Shown here in pieces: positions 8,386 through 15,229 of a DNA stretch of 23,681 nucleotides. The notes beneath the pieces were generated by a model that did not search any database, was not told the DNA's origin, and was given only the letters and a program-made list of their open reading frames with translations. A program made the position numbers and the translations under genes. Each line of letters begins with the position of its first letter. Within the stretch, counting starts at the first letter, position 1. The stretch spans positions 1 through 23,681 of the forward strand of contig UROR01000023.1 in NCBI GenBank assembly GCA_900549535.1. The letters are read 5' to 3'. The stretch comes from an uncultured Collinsella sp. (GTDB lineage Bacteria; Actinomycetota; Coriobacteriia; Coriobacteriales; Coriobacteriaceae).

Positions 8386-8544
8386 TTGACGCATTGGAGC
8401 GCTCGGACATACAGTTTTTCGATTCCGTATGTATATATGCGCGTTAATGGGTTATAAAATCTAAGTCTGAACATAGCAGGTCTGCGATTCGGCTCGGGCG
8501 ACCGGGCCGTTTTTGCGGACGGGGGTAGCGCGAAAGGACTGCAC
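8386..8544 (+). promoter_or_regulatory. htpG promoter and leader region
   Basis: Two promoter candidates are present. TTGACG (8386-8391) with TACAGT (8410-8415) has an 18-bp spacer. An AT-rich block ending in TATAAAAT (8453-8460) lacks a clear -35. No CIRCE element (HrcA) or HAIR element (HspR) is seen, so the heat-shock control expected for htpG is not explained by those systems. AAAGGA lies about 8 nt before the ATG at 8545. Confidence 0.45.
8490..8514 (+). terminator. Terminator-like hairpin in the htpG leader
   Basis: An 8-bp GC-rich stem CGGCTCGG (8490-8497) / CCGGGCCG (8502-8509), with one G-U pair and a GNRA-type loop GCGA, is followed at once by TTTTT (8510-8514). It lies 30 nt upstream of the htpG start and downstream of the likely promoters. 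It could stop upstream read-through or act as an attenuator. Confidence 0.6.
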
Positions 8545-10569
8545 ATGCGTCAATTTAAGACCGAGAGCAAAAAACTGCTCGACCTCATGATCAACTCCAT
8601 CTACACCAATAAGGAAATCTTCCTGCGCGAGCTTATCTCTAACGCGAGCGACGCCGTCGACAAGCTCAACTTTAAGAGCCTGCAGGACCCGAGCGTCAAG
8701 CTCGACCAGGGCGACCTGGCTATTCGCGTTTCCTTTGATAAAGACGCCCGCACCATTACCATCTCGGATAACGGCATTGGCATGACCGCCGAGGAGCTCG
8801 AGCGCAACTTGGGCACCATCGCCCATTCCGGCTCCGAGGAGTTTAAGACCGAGAACGCCGAGCAGCAGGGTTCGGATGTCGACATCATCGGCCAGTTTGG
8901 CGTGGGCTTCTACTCGGCTTTTATGGTCGCCAGCCATGTAAAGGTCGTGAGCCGCGCCTATGGCGAGGACGTCGCCCATGTGTGGGAATCCGACGGTCTT
9001 GAGGGCTACACCATCGAGGACGGCGAGCGCGCCGAGCATGGTACCGACGTTATTCTCACGCTGCGCGAGAACGAGAAACTCGACGCCGATGGCGAGGCTG
9101 AGACTTACGATCGCTTCCTGACCGAGTGGGGCCTCAAGAGCCTGATTCAGCAGTACAGCAACTATGTGCGCTACCCGATTCAGATGATGGTGAGCAAGAG
9201 CCGCCAGAAACCCAAGCCCGAGGACGCTGGCGACGATTACAAGCCCGAGTACGAGGAGTACCAGGAGCTCGAGACCGTCAACTCCATGACGCCGATCTGG
9301 AAAAAGCGCAGCTCCGACGTTGAGCAGAAGGATTACAACGAGTTCTACAAGTCCACGTTCCACGACTTTGACGACCCTGCGCGTACCATTAGCTTCCACG
9401 CCGAGGGCACGCTCGAGTATGACGCCCTGCTGTTTGTGCCGGGCCGCGCGCCGTTCGATTTGTACAGCAAGGACTACGAGAAGGGTCTGGCGCTCTACAG
9501 CTCCAACGTTCTGATTATGGAGAAGTGCGACGACCTGCTGCCCGACTACTACAACTTTGTCCGCGGCGTCGTGGATTCCGCCGACGTGTCGCTCAACATC
9601 TCGCGCGAGACGCTGCAGCAGAACCGTCAGCTCAAGGCCATTGCCAAGCGTGTCGAGAAGAAGATCACCGCCGACCTTGAGGATATGCGTGACAACGACC
9701 GCGAGGCCTATGAGAAGTTCTTTGAGAACTTTGGTCGCGGCCTTAAGTACGGTATCTACTCGAGCTACGGCATGAAGGCCGACGAACTCGCCGACCTGCT
9801 GCTGTTCTGGTCTGCCAAGGAGCAGAAGATGATTACCCTGGCCGAGTATGCCAAGGGCATGCCCGATGATCAGAAAGCCATCTACTATGCCGCCGGCGAC
9901 TCGCGTGAGCGCTTGGCCAAGATGCCCGTGGTAAAGGGCGTACTCGACCGCGGCTATGACGTGCTGCTGCTGACGCAGGATGTGGATGAGTTCACGTTCC
10001 AGGCCATGCGTGAGTACGTGGCTGCCGATATGCCCAAGGTCTACGAGGACGACGCTGCCCGCGAGGCTGCCGAGAAGGCCGTGGCCGACGGTGCCGAGCC
10101 CGAAGTCGAGGATCGTCACCTGGAGCTCAAGAACGTCGCGACCGGCGATCTTGACCTGGCGACCGAGGACGAGAAGAAGGAGGCCGAGGACGCCACCAAG
10201 GAGAACGAGGACCTCTTTAACGCCATGAAGGAGGCGCTCGGCGACAAGGTCGAGAAGGTTGCCGTCTCCGCGCGCCTGACTGACGCTCCCGCCTGCATCA
10301 CCACCGAGGGTCCGCTTTCGCTCGAGATGGAGAAGGTGCTCCAGAAGGGTCCCGAGGGCGCGCCCGACGGTATGCCCAAGAGCCAGCGCGTGCTCGAGCT
10401 CAACGCCAAGCACCCGGTCTTTGCCAAGCTCGTCGCTGCTCAGAAGGCGGGCGATACCGACAAGATCAAGCAGTACTCCGGTCTGCTCTATGACCAGGCC
10501 CTGCTGGTCGAGGGCATTCTGCCCGAGGATCCCGTGGCCTTCGCGGCAGCTGTTTGCAACCTTATGTAG
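8545..10569 (+). CDS. htpG: Molecular chaperone HtpG (Hsp90)
   Basis: Cytoplasmic Hsp90 chaperone of 674 residues, longer than E. coli HtpG (624). GHKL ATPase domain: FLRELISNASDA (E29, N33), DNGIGM (75-80), HSGSEEF (94-100) and the lid region GQFGVGFYSAFMVAS (116-130). The middle domain carries NISRETLQQNRQLK with the catalytic Arg near 355. The C-terminal dimerisation domain ends in LLVEGILPEDPVAF. Extra length comes partly from an acidic, Ala/Glu/Lys-rich stretch at about 505-555, between the middle and C-terminal domains. The gene stands alone: a terminator-like hairpin in its leader and hairpins after its stop codon suggest a monocistronic unit. Confidence 0.97.
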   Translation: MRQFKTESKKLLDLMINSIYTNKEIFLRELISNASDAVDKLNFKSLQDPSVKLDQGDLAIRVSFDKDARTITISDNGIGMTAEELERNLGTIAHSGSEEFKTENAEQQGSDVDIIGQFGVGFYSAFMVASHVKVVSRAYGEDVAHVWESDGLEGYTIEDGERAEHGTDVILTLRENEKLDADGEAETYDRFLTEWGLKSLIQQYSNYVRYPIQMMVSKSRQKPKPEDAGDDYKPEYEEYQELETVNSMTPIWKKRSSDVEQKDYNEFYKSTFHDFDDPARTISFHAEGTLEYDALLFVPGRAPFDLYSKDYEKGLALYSSNVLIMEKCDDLLPDYYNFVRGVVDSADVSLNISRETLQQNRQLKAIAKRVEKKITADLEDMRDNDREAYEKFFENFGRGLKYGIYSSYGMKADELADLLLFWSAKEQKMITLAEYAKGMPDDQKAIYYAAGDSRERLAKMPVVKGVLDRGYDVLLLTQDVDEFTFQAMREYVAADMPKVYEDDAAREAAEKAVADGAEPEVEDRHLELKNVATGDLDLATEDEKKEAEDATKENEDLFNAMKEALGDKVEKVAVSARLTDAPACITTEGPLSLEMEKVLQKGPEGAPDGMPKSQRVLELNAKHPVFAKLVAAQKAGDTDKIKQYSGLLYDQALLVEGILPEDPVAFAAAVCNLM

Positions 10570-10595
10570 TTACGGCGTTTTACCAAACGCCGTAA
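10570..10595 (+). terminator. Perfect hairpin just after htpG
   Basis: An 11-bp perfect stem TTACGGCGTTT (10570-10580) / AAACGCCGTAA (10585-10595) with loop TACC starts at the base after the htpG stop codon. There is no T-run after it. It may protect the 3' end of the message or be a Rho-dependent or processing end rather than a classic intrinsic terminator. Confidence 0.5.
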
Positions 10596-10609
10596 ACTGT
10601 CGACGCTGC

Positions 10610-10708
10610 AAGCCCGCCAGAGCGGCAATCTGCCTTTCAACTTCGGCGGCATGACCAGAAGGTCAATGCCGCCTCGTTTCAAGGCACCTTGCTCGCTCTG
10701 GCGGGCTT
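10610..10708. repeat. 99-bp nested palindrome (MITE-like or structured RNA)
   Basis: Successive paired segments fold the whole interval into one long hairpin. The outer arm is AAGCCCGCCAGAGCG (10610-10624) with its complement at 10694-10708. Next come GCAA (10625-10628) with TTGC (10689-10692), TGCCTT (10631-10636) with AAGGCA (10681-10686), GGCGGCAT (10645-10652) with ATGCCGCC (10666-10673), and GACC/GGTC around the loop AGAA (10657-10660). About 37 base pairs form. The element lies between htpG and the IS. Similar 10-mers CTGTCgaCGC (10597-10606) and CTGTCtgCGC (10712-10721) flank it in direct orientation. Confidence 0.7.
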
Positions 10709-10750
10709 TCGCTGTCTGCGCCAAAACATCGGCGTTTCCGTGGTCCAAAC

Positions 10751-10774
10751 TGAACTGCCTCCCATTTCTTGGAC
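10751..10774 (+). repeat. IS3 left terminal inverted repeat
   Basis: Begins TGAACTGC and ends CTTGGAC. It pairs with the right end at 12180-12203 (19/24 identities) and is preceded by target copy AAC at 10748-10750. Confidence 0.9.
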
Positions 10775-10795
10775 ACGAGAAATGGGAGGCTTTTT
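10757..10795 (+). terminator. IS-borne hairpin blocking read-through and hiding the orfA ribosome site
   Basis: A perfect 13-bp stem GCCTCCCATTTCT (10757-10769) / AGAAATGGGAGGC (10778-10790) with an 8-nt loop is followed by TTTTT (10791-10795), directly before the orfA ATG at 10796. The right arm contains GGGAGG (10784-10789), the orfA ribosome site. A transcript entering from outside would form the hairpin. It would either stop there or be untranslatable, while a transcript starting inside the left arm could not form it. Confidence 0.75.
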
Positions 10796-11293
10796 ATGCG
10801 TGTCGACTTGAGAGTGAAACACGACATCGAGGCCAGGAAGGCGGCAATCGGGCTCTTCGAGCGAGGGCACGGCTTCAAGTCGGCGGCGAAGGCGCTGTCG
10901 GTCCCGCGCAACACCGTGAGACAATGGCTCTACGTATACCGGTCGTTCGGAAGCGAGGTGCTGCTATCCATGGACGGAAAGCAGACCAGGTACACATACG
11001 AGCAGAAGGTCGCCGCCGCCTCGGCCGTGGTCGACGGCGGCATGAGCAAGCGGGACGCCATGAAGGCGTTCGGGGTCATGTCCCTGGCGCCGCTCAAGAG
11101 ATGGTGCGCGCTCTACCGCGAGGGCGGCGCCGAGGCACTCAGGCCCAAGCCCAAGGGCAGGCCGAGGGGGTCCGGCCCCAAGCCGCGCGGGCGCACCCGC
11201 GAGCAGGAGCTCGAGGAGCGCTGCCGAAGGCTCGAGACCGAGGTGGCCTACCTAAAAAAATTGCGTGCCCTGGTCGAGAGGGACGGGATCTGA
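10796..11293 (+). CDS. IS3-family transposase OrfA
   Basis: A 165-residue DNA-binding subunit. Two helix-turn-helix regions are visible: about 12-47 (ARKAAIGLFERGHGFKSAAK) and about 68-105 (EQKVAAASAVVDGGMSKRDA). A basic Pro/Lys/Arg linker (116-134) follows, then a leucine-zipper-like helix (about 137-160, ELEERCRRLETEVAYLKKL) that extends towards OrfB. GGGAGG lies 6 nt before the ATG. The frame continues past an A7 run (11254-11260) to a TGA at 11291-11293; a fraction of ribosomes should shift to the -1 frame there and make the OrfAB transposase. OrfA alone usually acts as a repressor or modulator in the family. Confidence 0.92.
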   Translation: MRVDLRVKHDIEARKAAIGLFERGHGFKSAAKALSVPRNTVRQWLYVYRSFGSEVLLSMDGKQTRYTYEQKVAAASAVVDGGMSKRDAMKAFGVMSLAPLKRWCALYREGGAEALRPKPKGRPRGSGPKPRGRTREQELEERCRRLETEVAYLKKLRALVERDGI

Positions 11294-11300
11294 CCAGGGC
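11254..11300 (+). promoter_or_regulatory. Programmed -1 ribosomal frameshift signal
   Basis: The slippery heptamer A-AAA-AAA (11254-11260) is in the correct phase for orfA. After a 6-nt spacer comes a 9-bp perfect stem GCCCTGGTC (11267-11275) / GACCAGGGC (11292-11300) with a 16-nt loop. The orfA stop codon lies at the loop-stem edge. This is the standard slippery site plus stimulator used by IS3-family elements to make the OrfAB fusion. Confidence 0.9.
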
Positions 11301-12165
11301 GAAGGTCGAGGCCGTGAGCGCCCTGCGCGCGGAGGGGTACGAGCTGGGGCGCCTGCTGGAGTGCGCCGGCATGGCCCGGTCCAGCTACTACTACGCGCTG
11401 TCGCACCCGGCCAGGCCGACGCGCCCGGAGCTGCGGGACGCGGTGGCGGAGATCTTCTCGCGTACGGCCAACGGGTGCGGCCACCGCCAGGTCGCCATGT
11501 GCCTGCGCGCCGAGCTGGGCGCGCGCATAGCCTACAAGACCGTGCTCAAGATGATGCGGGAGATGGGGGTCCGCTGCGGCATCCGCCGCGAGACCGACTA
11601 CCATAGGTACAACTCGTACAGGGGCGTCGTGGGCGAGACGTTCGAGAACGTCATCGGGCGCGACTTCGCCGCCGACGGGCCGTGGCAGAAGATGGGCACC
11701 GACGTCACCGAGTTCAAGCAGCCCTGGGGCAAGGCCTACTTCGCGCCGGTGTACGACTTCGGCAGCAAGGAGATAGTCGCGTGGTCGACGTCGACCAGCC
11801 CGAACATGGCGCAGCAGGCCGAGCTGCTCGACCAGCTGCTGGCGAAGATGCCCGAGGGCGCGACGCCGGTGCTCCACAGCGACATGGGCTGGCAGTACCA
11901 GCACGCCGCATGGTGCGGGAGGCTGAAGGACGCCGGGATCGTCCAGAGCATGTCCAGAAAGGGAAACTGCATCGACAACGGCGCCACCGAGCAGGTCTTC
12001 GGCCACATGAAGGACGAGTTCTTCCGGGGAAGGACATGGCCCGACTTCGAGTCCTTCAAGGCGGACCTGGACGCGTACGTCGCCCATTGGAACACGAGGC
12101 GAAGGCAGGTTAAACTGAAGGGGCTGACCCCGGAGGAGTTCCGGAACCAGCCCCTTGCGGCGTAG
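11254..12165 (+). CDS. IS3-family transposase OrfB (DDE integrase, expressed as OrfAB)
   Basis: Catalytic part of the transposase, read in the -1 frame after the slippery site, about 300 residues to the TAG at 12163-12165. An N-terminal HTH_21-like region (SSYYYALSHPARPTRPELRD, then GHRQVAMCLRAELG) precedes the rve integrase core. The catalytic triad is visible: D in GTDVTEF (codon 11701), D in LHSDMGWQY (codon 11881) and E in NGATEQVFG (codon 11989). The last two are separated by 35 residues, the DD(35)E signature of the IS3 family. The family ending YVAHWNTRRRQVKLKGLTPEEF is complete. The frame is also open upstream of the IS, but that part is not protein-like. An independent internal start for OrfB is possible but unsupported. 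Confidence 0.93.
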   Translation, partial: KKIACPGREGRDLTRAKVEAVSALRAEGYELGRLLECAGMARSSYYYALSHPARPTRPELRDAVAEIFSRTANGCGHRQVAMCLRAELGARIAYKTVLKMMREMGVRCGIRRETDYHRYNSYRGVVGETFENVIGRDFAADGPWQKMGTDVTEFKQPWGKAYFAPVYDFGSKEIVAWSTSTSPNMAQQAELLDQLLAKMPEGATPVLHSDMGWQYQHAAWCGRLKDAGIVQSMSRKGNCIDNGATEQVFGHMKDEFFRGRTWPDFESFKADLDAYVAHWNTRRRQVKLKGLTPEEFRNQPLAA

Positions 12166-12179
12166 TTCTTATTTAAGCC

Positions 12180-12203
12180 GTCCAAGTTTTGGGGTGCAGT
12201 TCA
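12180..12203 (-). repeat. IS3 right terminal inverted repeat
   Basis: Reads GTCCAAG...GCAGTTCA on the plus strand, the inverted partner of the left end. It is followed by target copy AAC at 12204-12206. Confidence 0.9.
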
Positions 12204-12206
12204 AAC

Positions 12207-12266
12207 TAGTCACCGGGGACGTTCTTGTTTGACTAGTCGTTTAAGAACGTCCCCGATGACTATTTG
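12207..12266. repeat. Dispersed palindrome interrupted by the IS (GGGGACGTTC family)
   Basis: A 13-bp perfect stem CGGGGACGTTCTT (12214-12226) / AAGAACGTCCCCG (12243-12255) surrounds a 16-bp centre holding the palindrome GACTAGTC (12231-12238). The arms continue as TAGTCA (12207-12212) / TGACTA (12257-12262). Removing the IS and one AAC copy extends them to CAAA (10746-10749) / TTTG (12263-12266). The core matches the repeat at 8342-8380. The form is REP- or MITE-like. Confidence 0.75.
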
Positions 12267-12320
12267 AATTGCTAATTTGTGCGGGTTGTGGTTTTGTGAC
12301 CTGCTGAAATTAAAGATACT

Positions 12321-12356
12321 GTACAACTGTACGTTAATTTGTCTTCGTAGTATATT
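12321..12356 (+). promoter_or_regulatory. Promoter with dyad operator ahead of the Pip genes
   Basis: TATATT (12351-12356) is a good -10; TGTACG (12328-12333), 17 bp upstream, is a weak -35. The dyad GTACA-AC-TGTAC (12321-12332) overlaps that -35, the position of a repressor site. CTGTAC also repeats directly at 12319 and 12327. YhgE/Pip genes are often controlled by TetR-type repressors, but no such gene lies in the window. Confidence 0.45.
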
Positions 12357-12448
12357 GCTACCCGCAAAACTCAATACCATTGTGCTCTGAGACGCTAAAG
12401 CGCCTACGTACAATGGTTGTCGATAGTACGATTCGATTTAACGACAGG

Positions 12449-15229
12449 ATGGATGGTCCAAGCGTGAGTCTCGGCAGCAAACTATCCAATGCAAAGGTGT
12501 CCTTTGCGATATTTAAGCGCGACATTAAGCGACTGCTTGTGAACCCCGTCGCCCTGGTGGTTACCCTAGGCGTGTGCGTTATTCCCTCGCTGTATGCCTG
12601 GTATAACATCGTGGCAAACTGGGATCCGTATGGAAACACCCAAGGCATCAAGATTGCTATCGCCAACAACGATCGAGGCACCCAAAACGACTTGGTGGGT
12701 GAGCTCAACGCTGGCGACAAAGTGGTCGACCAGCTCAAGGAGAATCATCAGTTGGGCTGGACGTTCGTCGACTCGACGGCCGATGCCAAGGAGGGCGTCG
12801 AGAGCGGCGAGTACTATGCCGCTATCGTGATTCCCAAGAACTTCTCGGATAACCTGGTTTCGATGCTCGACGGCAACTACCATCAGCCCAAGCTCACGTA
12901 CTACGTCAATGAGAAGAAGAGCGCCATTGCGCCCAAGGTTACCGATACCGGTGCAAACACCATCGAGGAGCAGATCAACTCGGAATTTGTCTCTACGGTA
13001 GGCAAGACTGTTGCCGGTATCGCCAAGGATGCCGGTGTCGATTTAAAGGACAAGGCAACCCAGACTCAGGACTCGCTGGCAAGTTCGGTGTCCGAGGCGT
13101 CCGACACCTTGGGCGAGGTGCGCGATTCGATTGGCGATATGAATGCCGCCATTGATAAGACGAGTGGCGCTATCGCCTCGGCTGATGCGGCACTTGCCGG
13201 CTTGCAAGGCCAGGCACCGTCGCTGACACAGGCGATCTCCCAGGGCAACGACCTGCTGAGCGAAGCTCGCACCACGGCGGGCAACTCCATCACCTCGCTC
13301 TCCAAGGCGCTCTCGGAAGGCAGCCTTGCGCTCACCAAGACGTCGGCCTCTGCGAACGCTGCCATCGGCAAGCTGACGGGCGCGGTCACATCTACGACCA
13401 CCCGTATCGACAACTCGCTCGAGTCTCTTCAAGCGACGATCGACCACAATAAGGCCGTTATCGGGCACTTGGAGATTCTCGCCAATGACACGTCGACAGG
13501 TTCCGAGGAAATTGACGCGCGCATTGTATCGACCATCGATTTGCTTCGAGAGCAGAATGAAAAGCTTCAGAGCATCAAGGACGGTCTGTCCGCGCAGTCG
13601 AGCGCCATGGCGAATGACGCAGCGGCTGTTTCGGGTGCCAGTGACGCTATCAATAACGCAATTCATACCGGTGCGACCAACCTTGGCCAAGCCCAGACGG
13701 ACTTGGGCCAAAACGCGCTGCCGAAGGCCTCGAGCGCGCTTGATTCATTTGCCGCCGTCTCGGGTGATCTGACGGGAATCGTATCTGGCCTCACGCCCAC
13801 GATTGCAAGCGCGCGCGGTACGCTTTCGCAGCTTAACGCTACGCTCGGCCAGGCCAAGACCACGCTGTCCCAGACCGATTCCTCGCTTGCCAAGGTCCAG
13901 GACAAGCTTGCAACCGCCGCCAACGACATCGCGGCGCTACAGACCTCCGAGTCCATGGGCGAGCTGGCCGGCCTGATGGGCGTCGATGTCAATGACGTGG
14001 CAGATTTCATGGCCTCTCCGGTCGAGCTGACGTCCAAGTCGATCTATCCGGTCAAGAGCTTTGGCTCGGGCATCGCTCCCTTCTACACCAATCTGGCGCT
14101 TTGGGTGGGCGGCTATGTGCTCATCGCCATCTACAAGCTCGAGGTCGACCGTGAAGGTGTTGGCAGCTTTACGGCGCGCCAAGGCTACTTTGGCCGCTGG
14201 TTGCTCATGGTGATCCTGGGCGCGTTGCAGGCCATCATCGTTACGGTGGGTGATCTGGTCATTGGCGTACAGTGCGTCAACCCGCTGCTGTTCGTGCTGG
14301 GCGGCATCGCCATCTCGTTTACGTACGTCAACATCATTTACGCGCTGTCCACTACGTTTAAGCACATCGGCAAGGCAATCGGCGTCATTCTGGTTATCGT
14401 GCAGATTCCGGGTTCATCGGGCATGTACCCCATCGAGATGATGCCTGGCTTCTTCCAGTGGCTGCACCCACTGCTGCCCTTTACCTACGGCATCAATCTG
14501 CTGCGCGAGACGGTCGGCGGCATGTACTCGTTTAACTACCTGTTTAACCTGTGCATTCTGGGCGTGTTCTTGATCGTGGCGCTCTTTATCGGCCTGCAGC
14601 TGCGTCCGCTGCTGCTCAACCTTAACCTGCTCTTTGATAAACAGCTCTCCACGACCGGTATGATGATTTGCGAGTCCAACGACCTGCCGCGCCAGCGCTA
14701 CTCGCTGCGCACGGCCATGCGCGTCATGCTCGATTCCGATTCGTATCGTCGCGAGCTGCTCGACCATGCGGTGACTTTTGAGCACCGTTATCCGTACTAC
14801 ATCAAGGGCGGCTTTGCTGCCGTGGTGGGCGTTCAGGTGTTGCTCTTTGTGCTTTCGACGGTCCTTGACATCGACAACAACGGCAAGATCATTCTACTGG
14901 TCATCTGGATTATCTCAGTCATTGCCATCTGTGGCTGGCTCATCAGCATCGAGTACATCCGCTCGAGCCTCAACACCCAGATGCGTATCTCGGCGCTTTC
15001 GGATGAGGACCTGCGTCGCGAGATGCGCGAACACACGGCCGCCATTCCTGCCGCCCGCCACATGTTTGGCCTCAACGCCAGCGAGCGTGGTGCCAAGGGC
15101 GGCGATCAGTCCACGGGCCGCTTGCCGCATATCGGCTCGCACCATAAATCTCAGGGCAGCGACAGCACAGCCACAAATGATGGAGATACCACCGCGCTTG
15201 GCAAGCACTCCAAAGGAGGTGAGGCATAA
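12449..15229 (+). CDS. YhgE/Pip-family membrane protein (large, with C-terminal extension)
   Basis: A very large membrane protein of about 926 residues. The YhgE/Pip N-terminal domain comes first: IFKRDIKRLL, a membrane helix, then SLYAWYNIVANWDPYGNT and AIANNDRGTQ. About 370 extracytoplasmic residues follow, rich in Ser/Ala/Thr with coiled-coil character. An ABC-2-like membrane block (about residues 540-730) contains MYPIEMMPGFFQWLHPLLPF, typical of the family. After it come two further helices (about 775-835) and a hydrophilic Ser/Gly/His tail that the downstream paralogue lacks. Known members include Lactococcus Pip (phage infection protein); a transport-like role is suspected but not established. 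The start is uncertain: ATG 12449, GTG 12464 and ATG 12413 are in frame, none with a strong ribosome site. Confidence 0.88.
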   Translation: MDGPSVSLGSKLSNAKVSFAIFKRDIKRLLVNPVALVVTLGVCVIPSLYAWYNIVANWDPYGNTQGIKIAIANNDRGTQNDLVGELNAGDKVVDQLKENHQLGWTFVDSTADAKEGVESGEYYAAIVIPKNFSDNLVSMLDGNYHQPKLTYYVNEKKSAIAPKVTDTGANTIEEQINSEFVSTVGKTVAGIAKDAGVDLKDKATQTQDSLASSVSEASDTLGEVRDSIGDMNAAIDKTSGAIASADAALAGLQGQAPSLTQAISQGNDLLSEARTTAGNSITSLSKALSEGSLALTKTSASANAAIGKLTGAVTSTTTRIDNSLESLQATIDHNKAVIGHLEILANDTSTGSEEIDARIVSTIDLLREQNEKLQSIKDGLSAQSSAMANDAAAVSGASDAINNAIHTGATNLGQAQTDLGQNALPKASSALDSFAAVSGDLTGIVSGLTPTIASARGTLSQLNATLGQAKTTLSQTDSSLAKVQDKLATAANDIAALQTSESMGELAGLMGVDVNDVADFMASPVELTSKSIYPVKSFGSGIAPFYTNLALWVGGYVLIAIYKLEVDREGVGSFTARQGYFGRWLLMVILGALQAIIVTVGDLVIGVQCVNPLLFVLGGIAISFTYVNIIYALSTTFKHIGKAIGVILVIVQIPGSSGMYPIEMMPGFFQWLHPLLPFTYGINLLRETVGGMYSFNYLFNLCILGVFLIVALFIGLQLRPLLLNLNLLFDKQLSTTGMMICESNDLPRQRYSLRTAMRVMLDSDSYRRELLDHAVTFEHRYPYYIKGGFAAVVGVQVLLFVLSTVLDIDNNGKIILLVIWIISVIAICGWLISIEYIRSSLNTQMRISALSDEDLRREMREHTAAIPAARHMFGLNASERGAKGGDQSTGRLPHIGSHHKSQGSDSTATNDGDTTALGKHSKGGEA

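Larger units (their letters stand above)
10751..12203 (+). mobile_element. Complete IS3-family insertion sequence
   Basis: A 1453-bp element with 24-bp imperfect terminal inverted repeats (10751-10774 and 12180-12203, 19 of 24 matching). Both begin TGAACTGC and end CTTGGAC. The trinucleotide AAC lies on each side (10748-10750, 12204-12206), the 3-bp target duplication expected for IS3-family elements. Inside are orfA (HTH plus leucine zipper) and orfB (DDE integrase) in the -1 frame, joined by a programmed frameshift site. Both reading frames and all catalytic residues are intact, so it is potentially active and probably a recent arrival. It has inserted in the arm of a palindromic repeat. 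Confidence 0.93.

Noticed and set aside
8343..8544. CIRCE or HAIR heat-shock operators ahead of htpG
   Set aside because: No TTAGCACTC-N9-GAGTGCTAA-like or CTTGAGT-N7-ACTCAAG-like inverted repeat is present.
8461..10413. A 650-codon open frame antisense to htpG
   Set aside because: Long antisense frames are expected opposite GC-rich genes. The translation is low-complexity and His/Leu/Val/Gly-rich, with no recognisable motif, while the plus strand is clearly HtpG.
10651..11250. Open frame continuous with orfB but extending upstream through orfA and out of the IS
   Set aside because: This part overlaps orfA in another frame and begins in the 99-bp palindrome. OrfB is reached by frameshift, so the upstream extension is not a real N-terminus.
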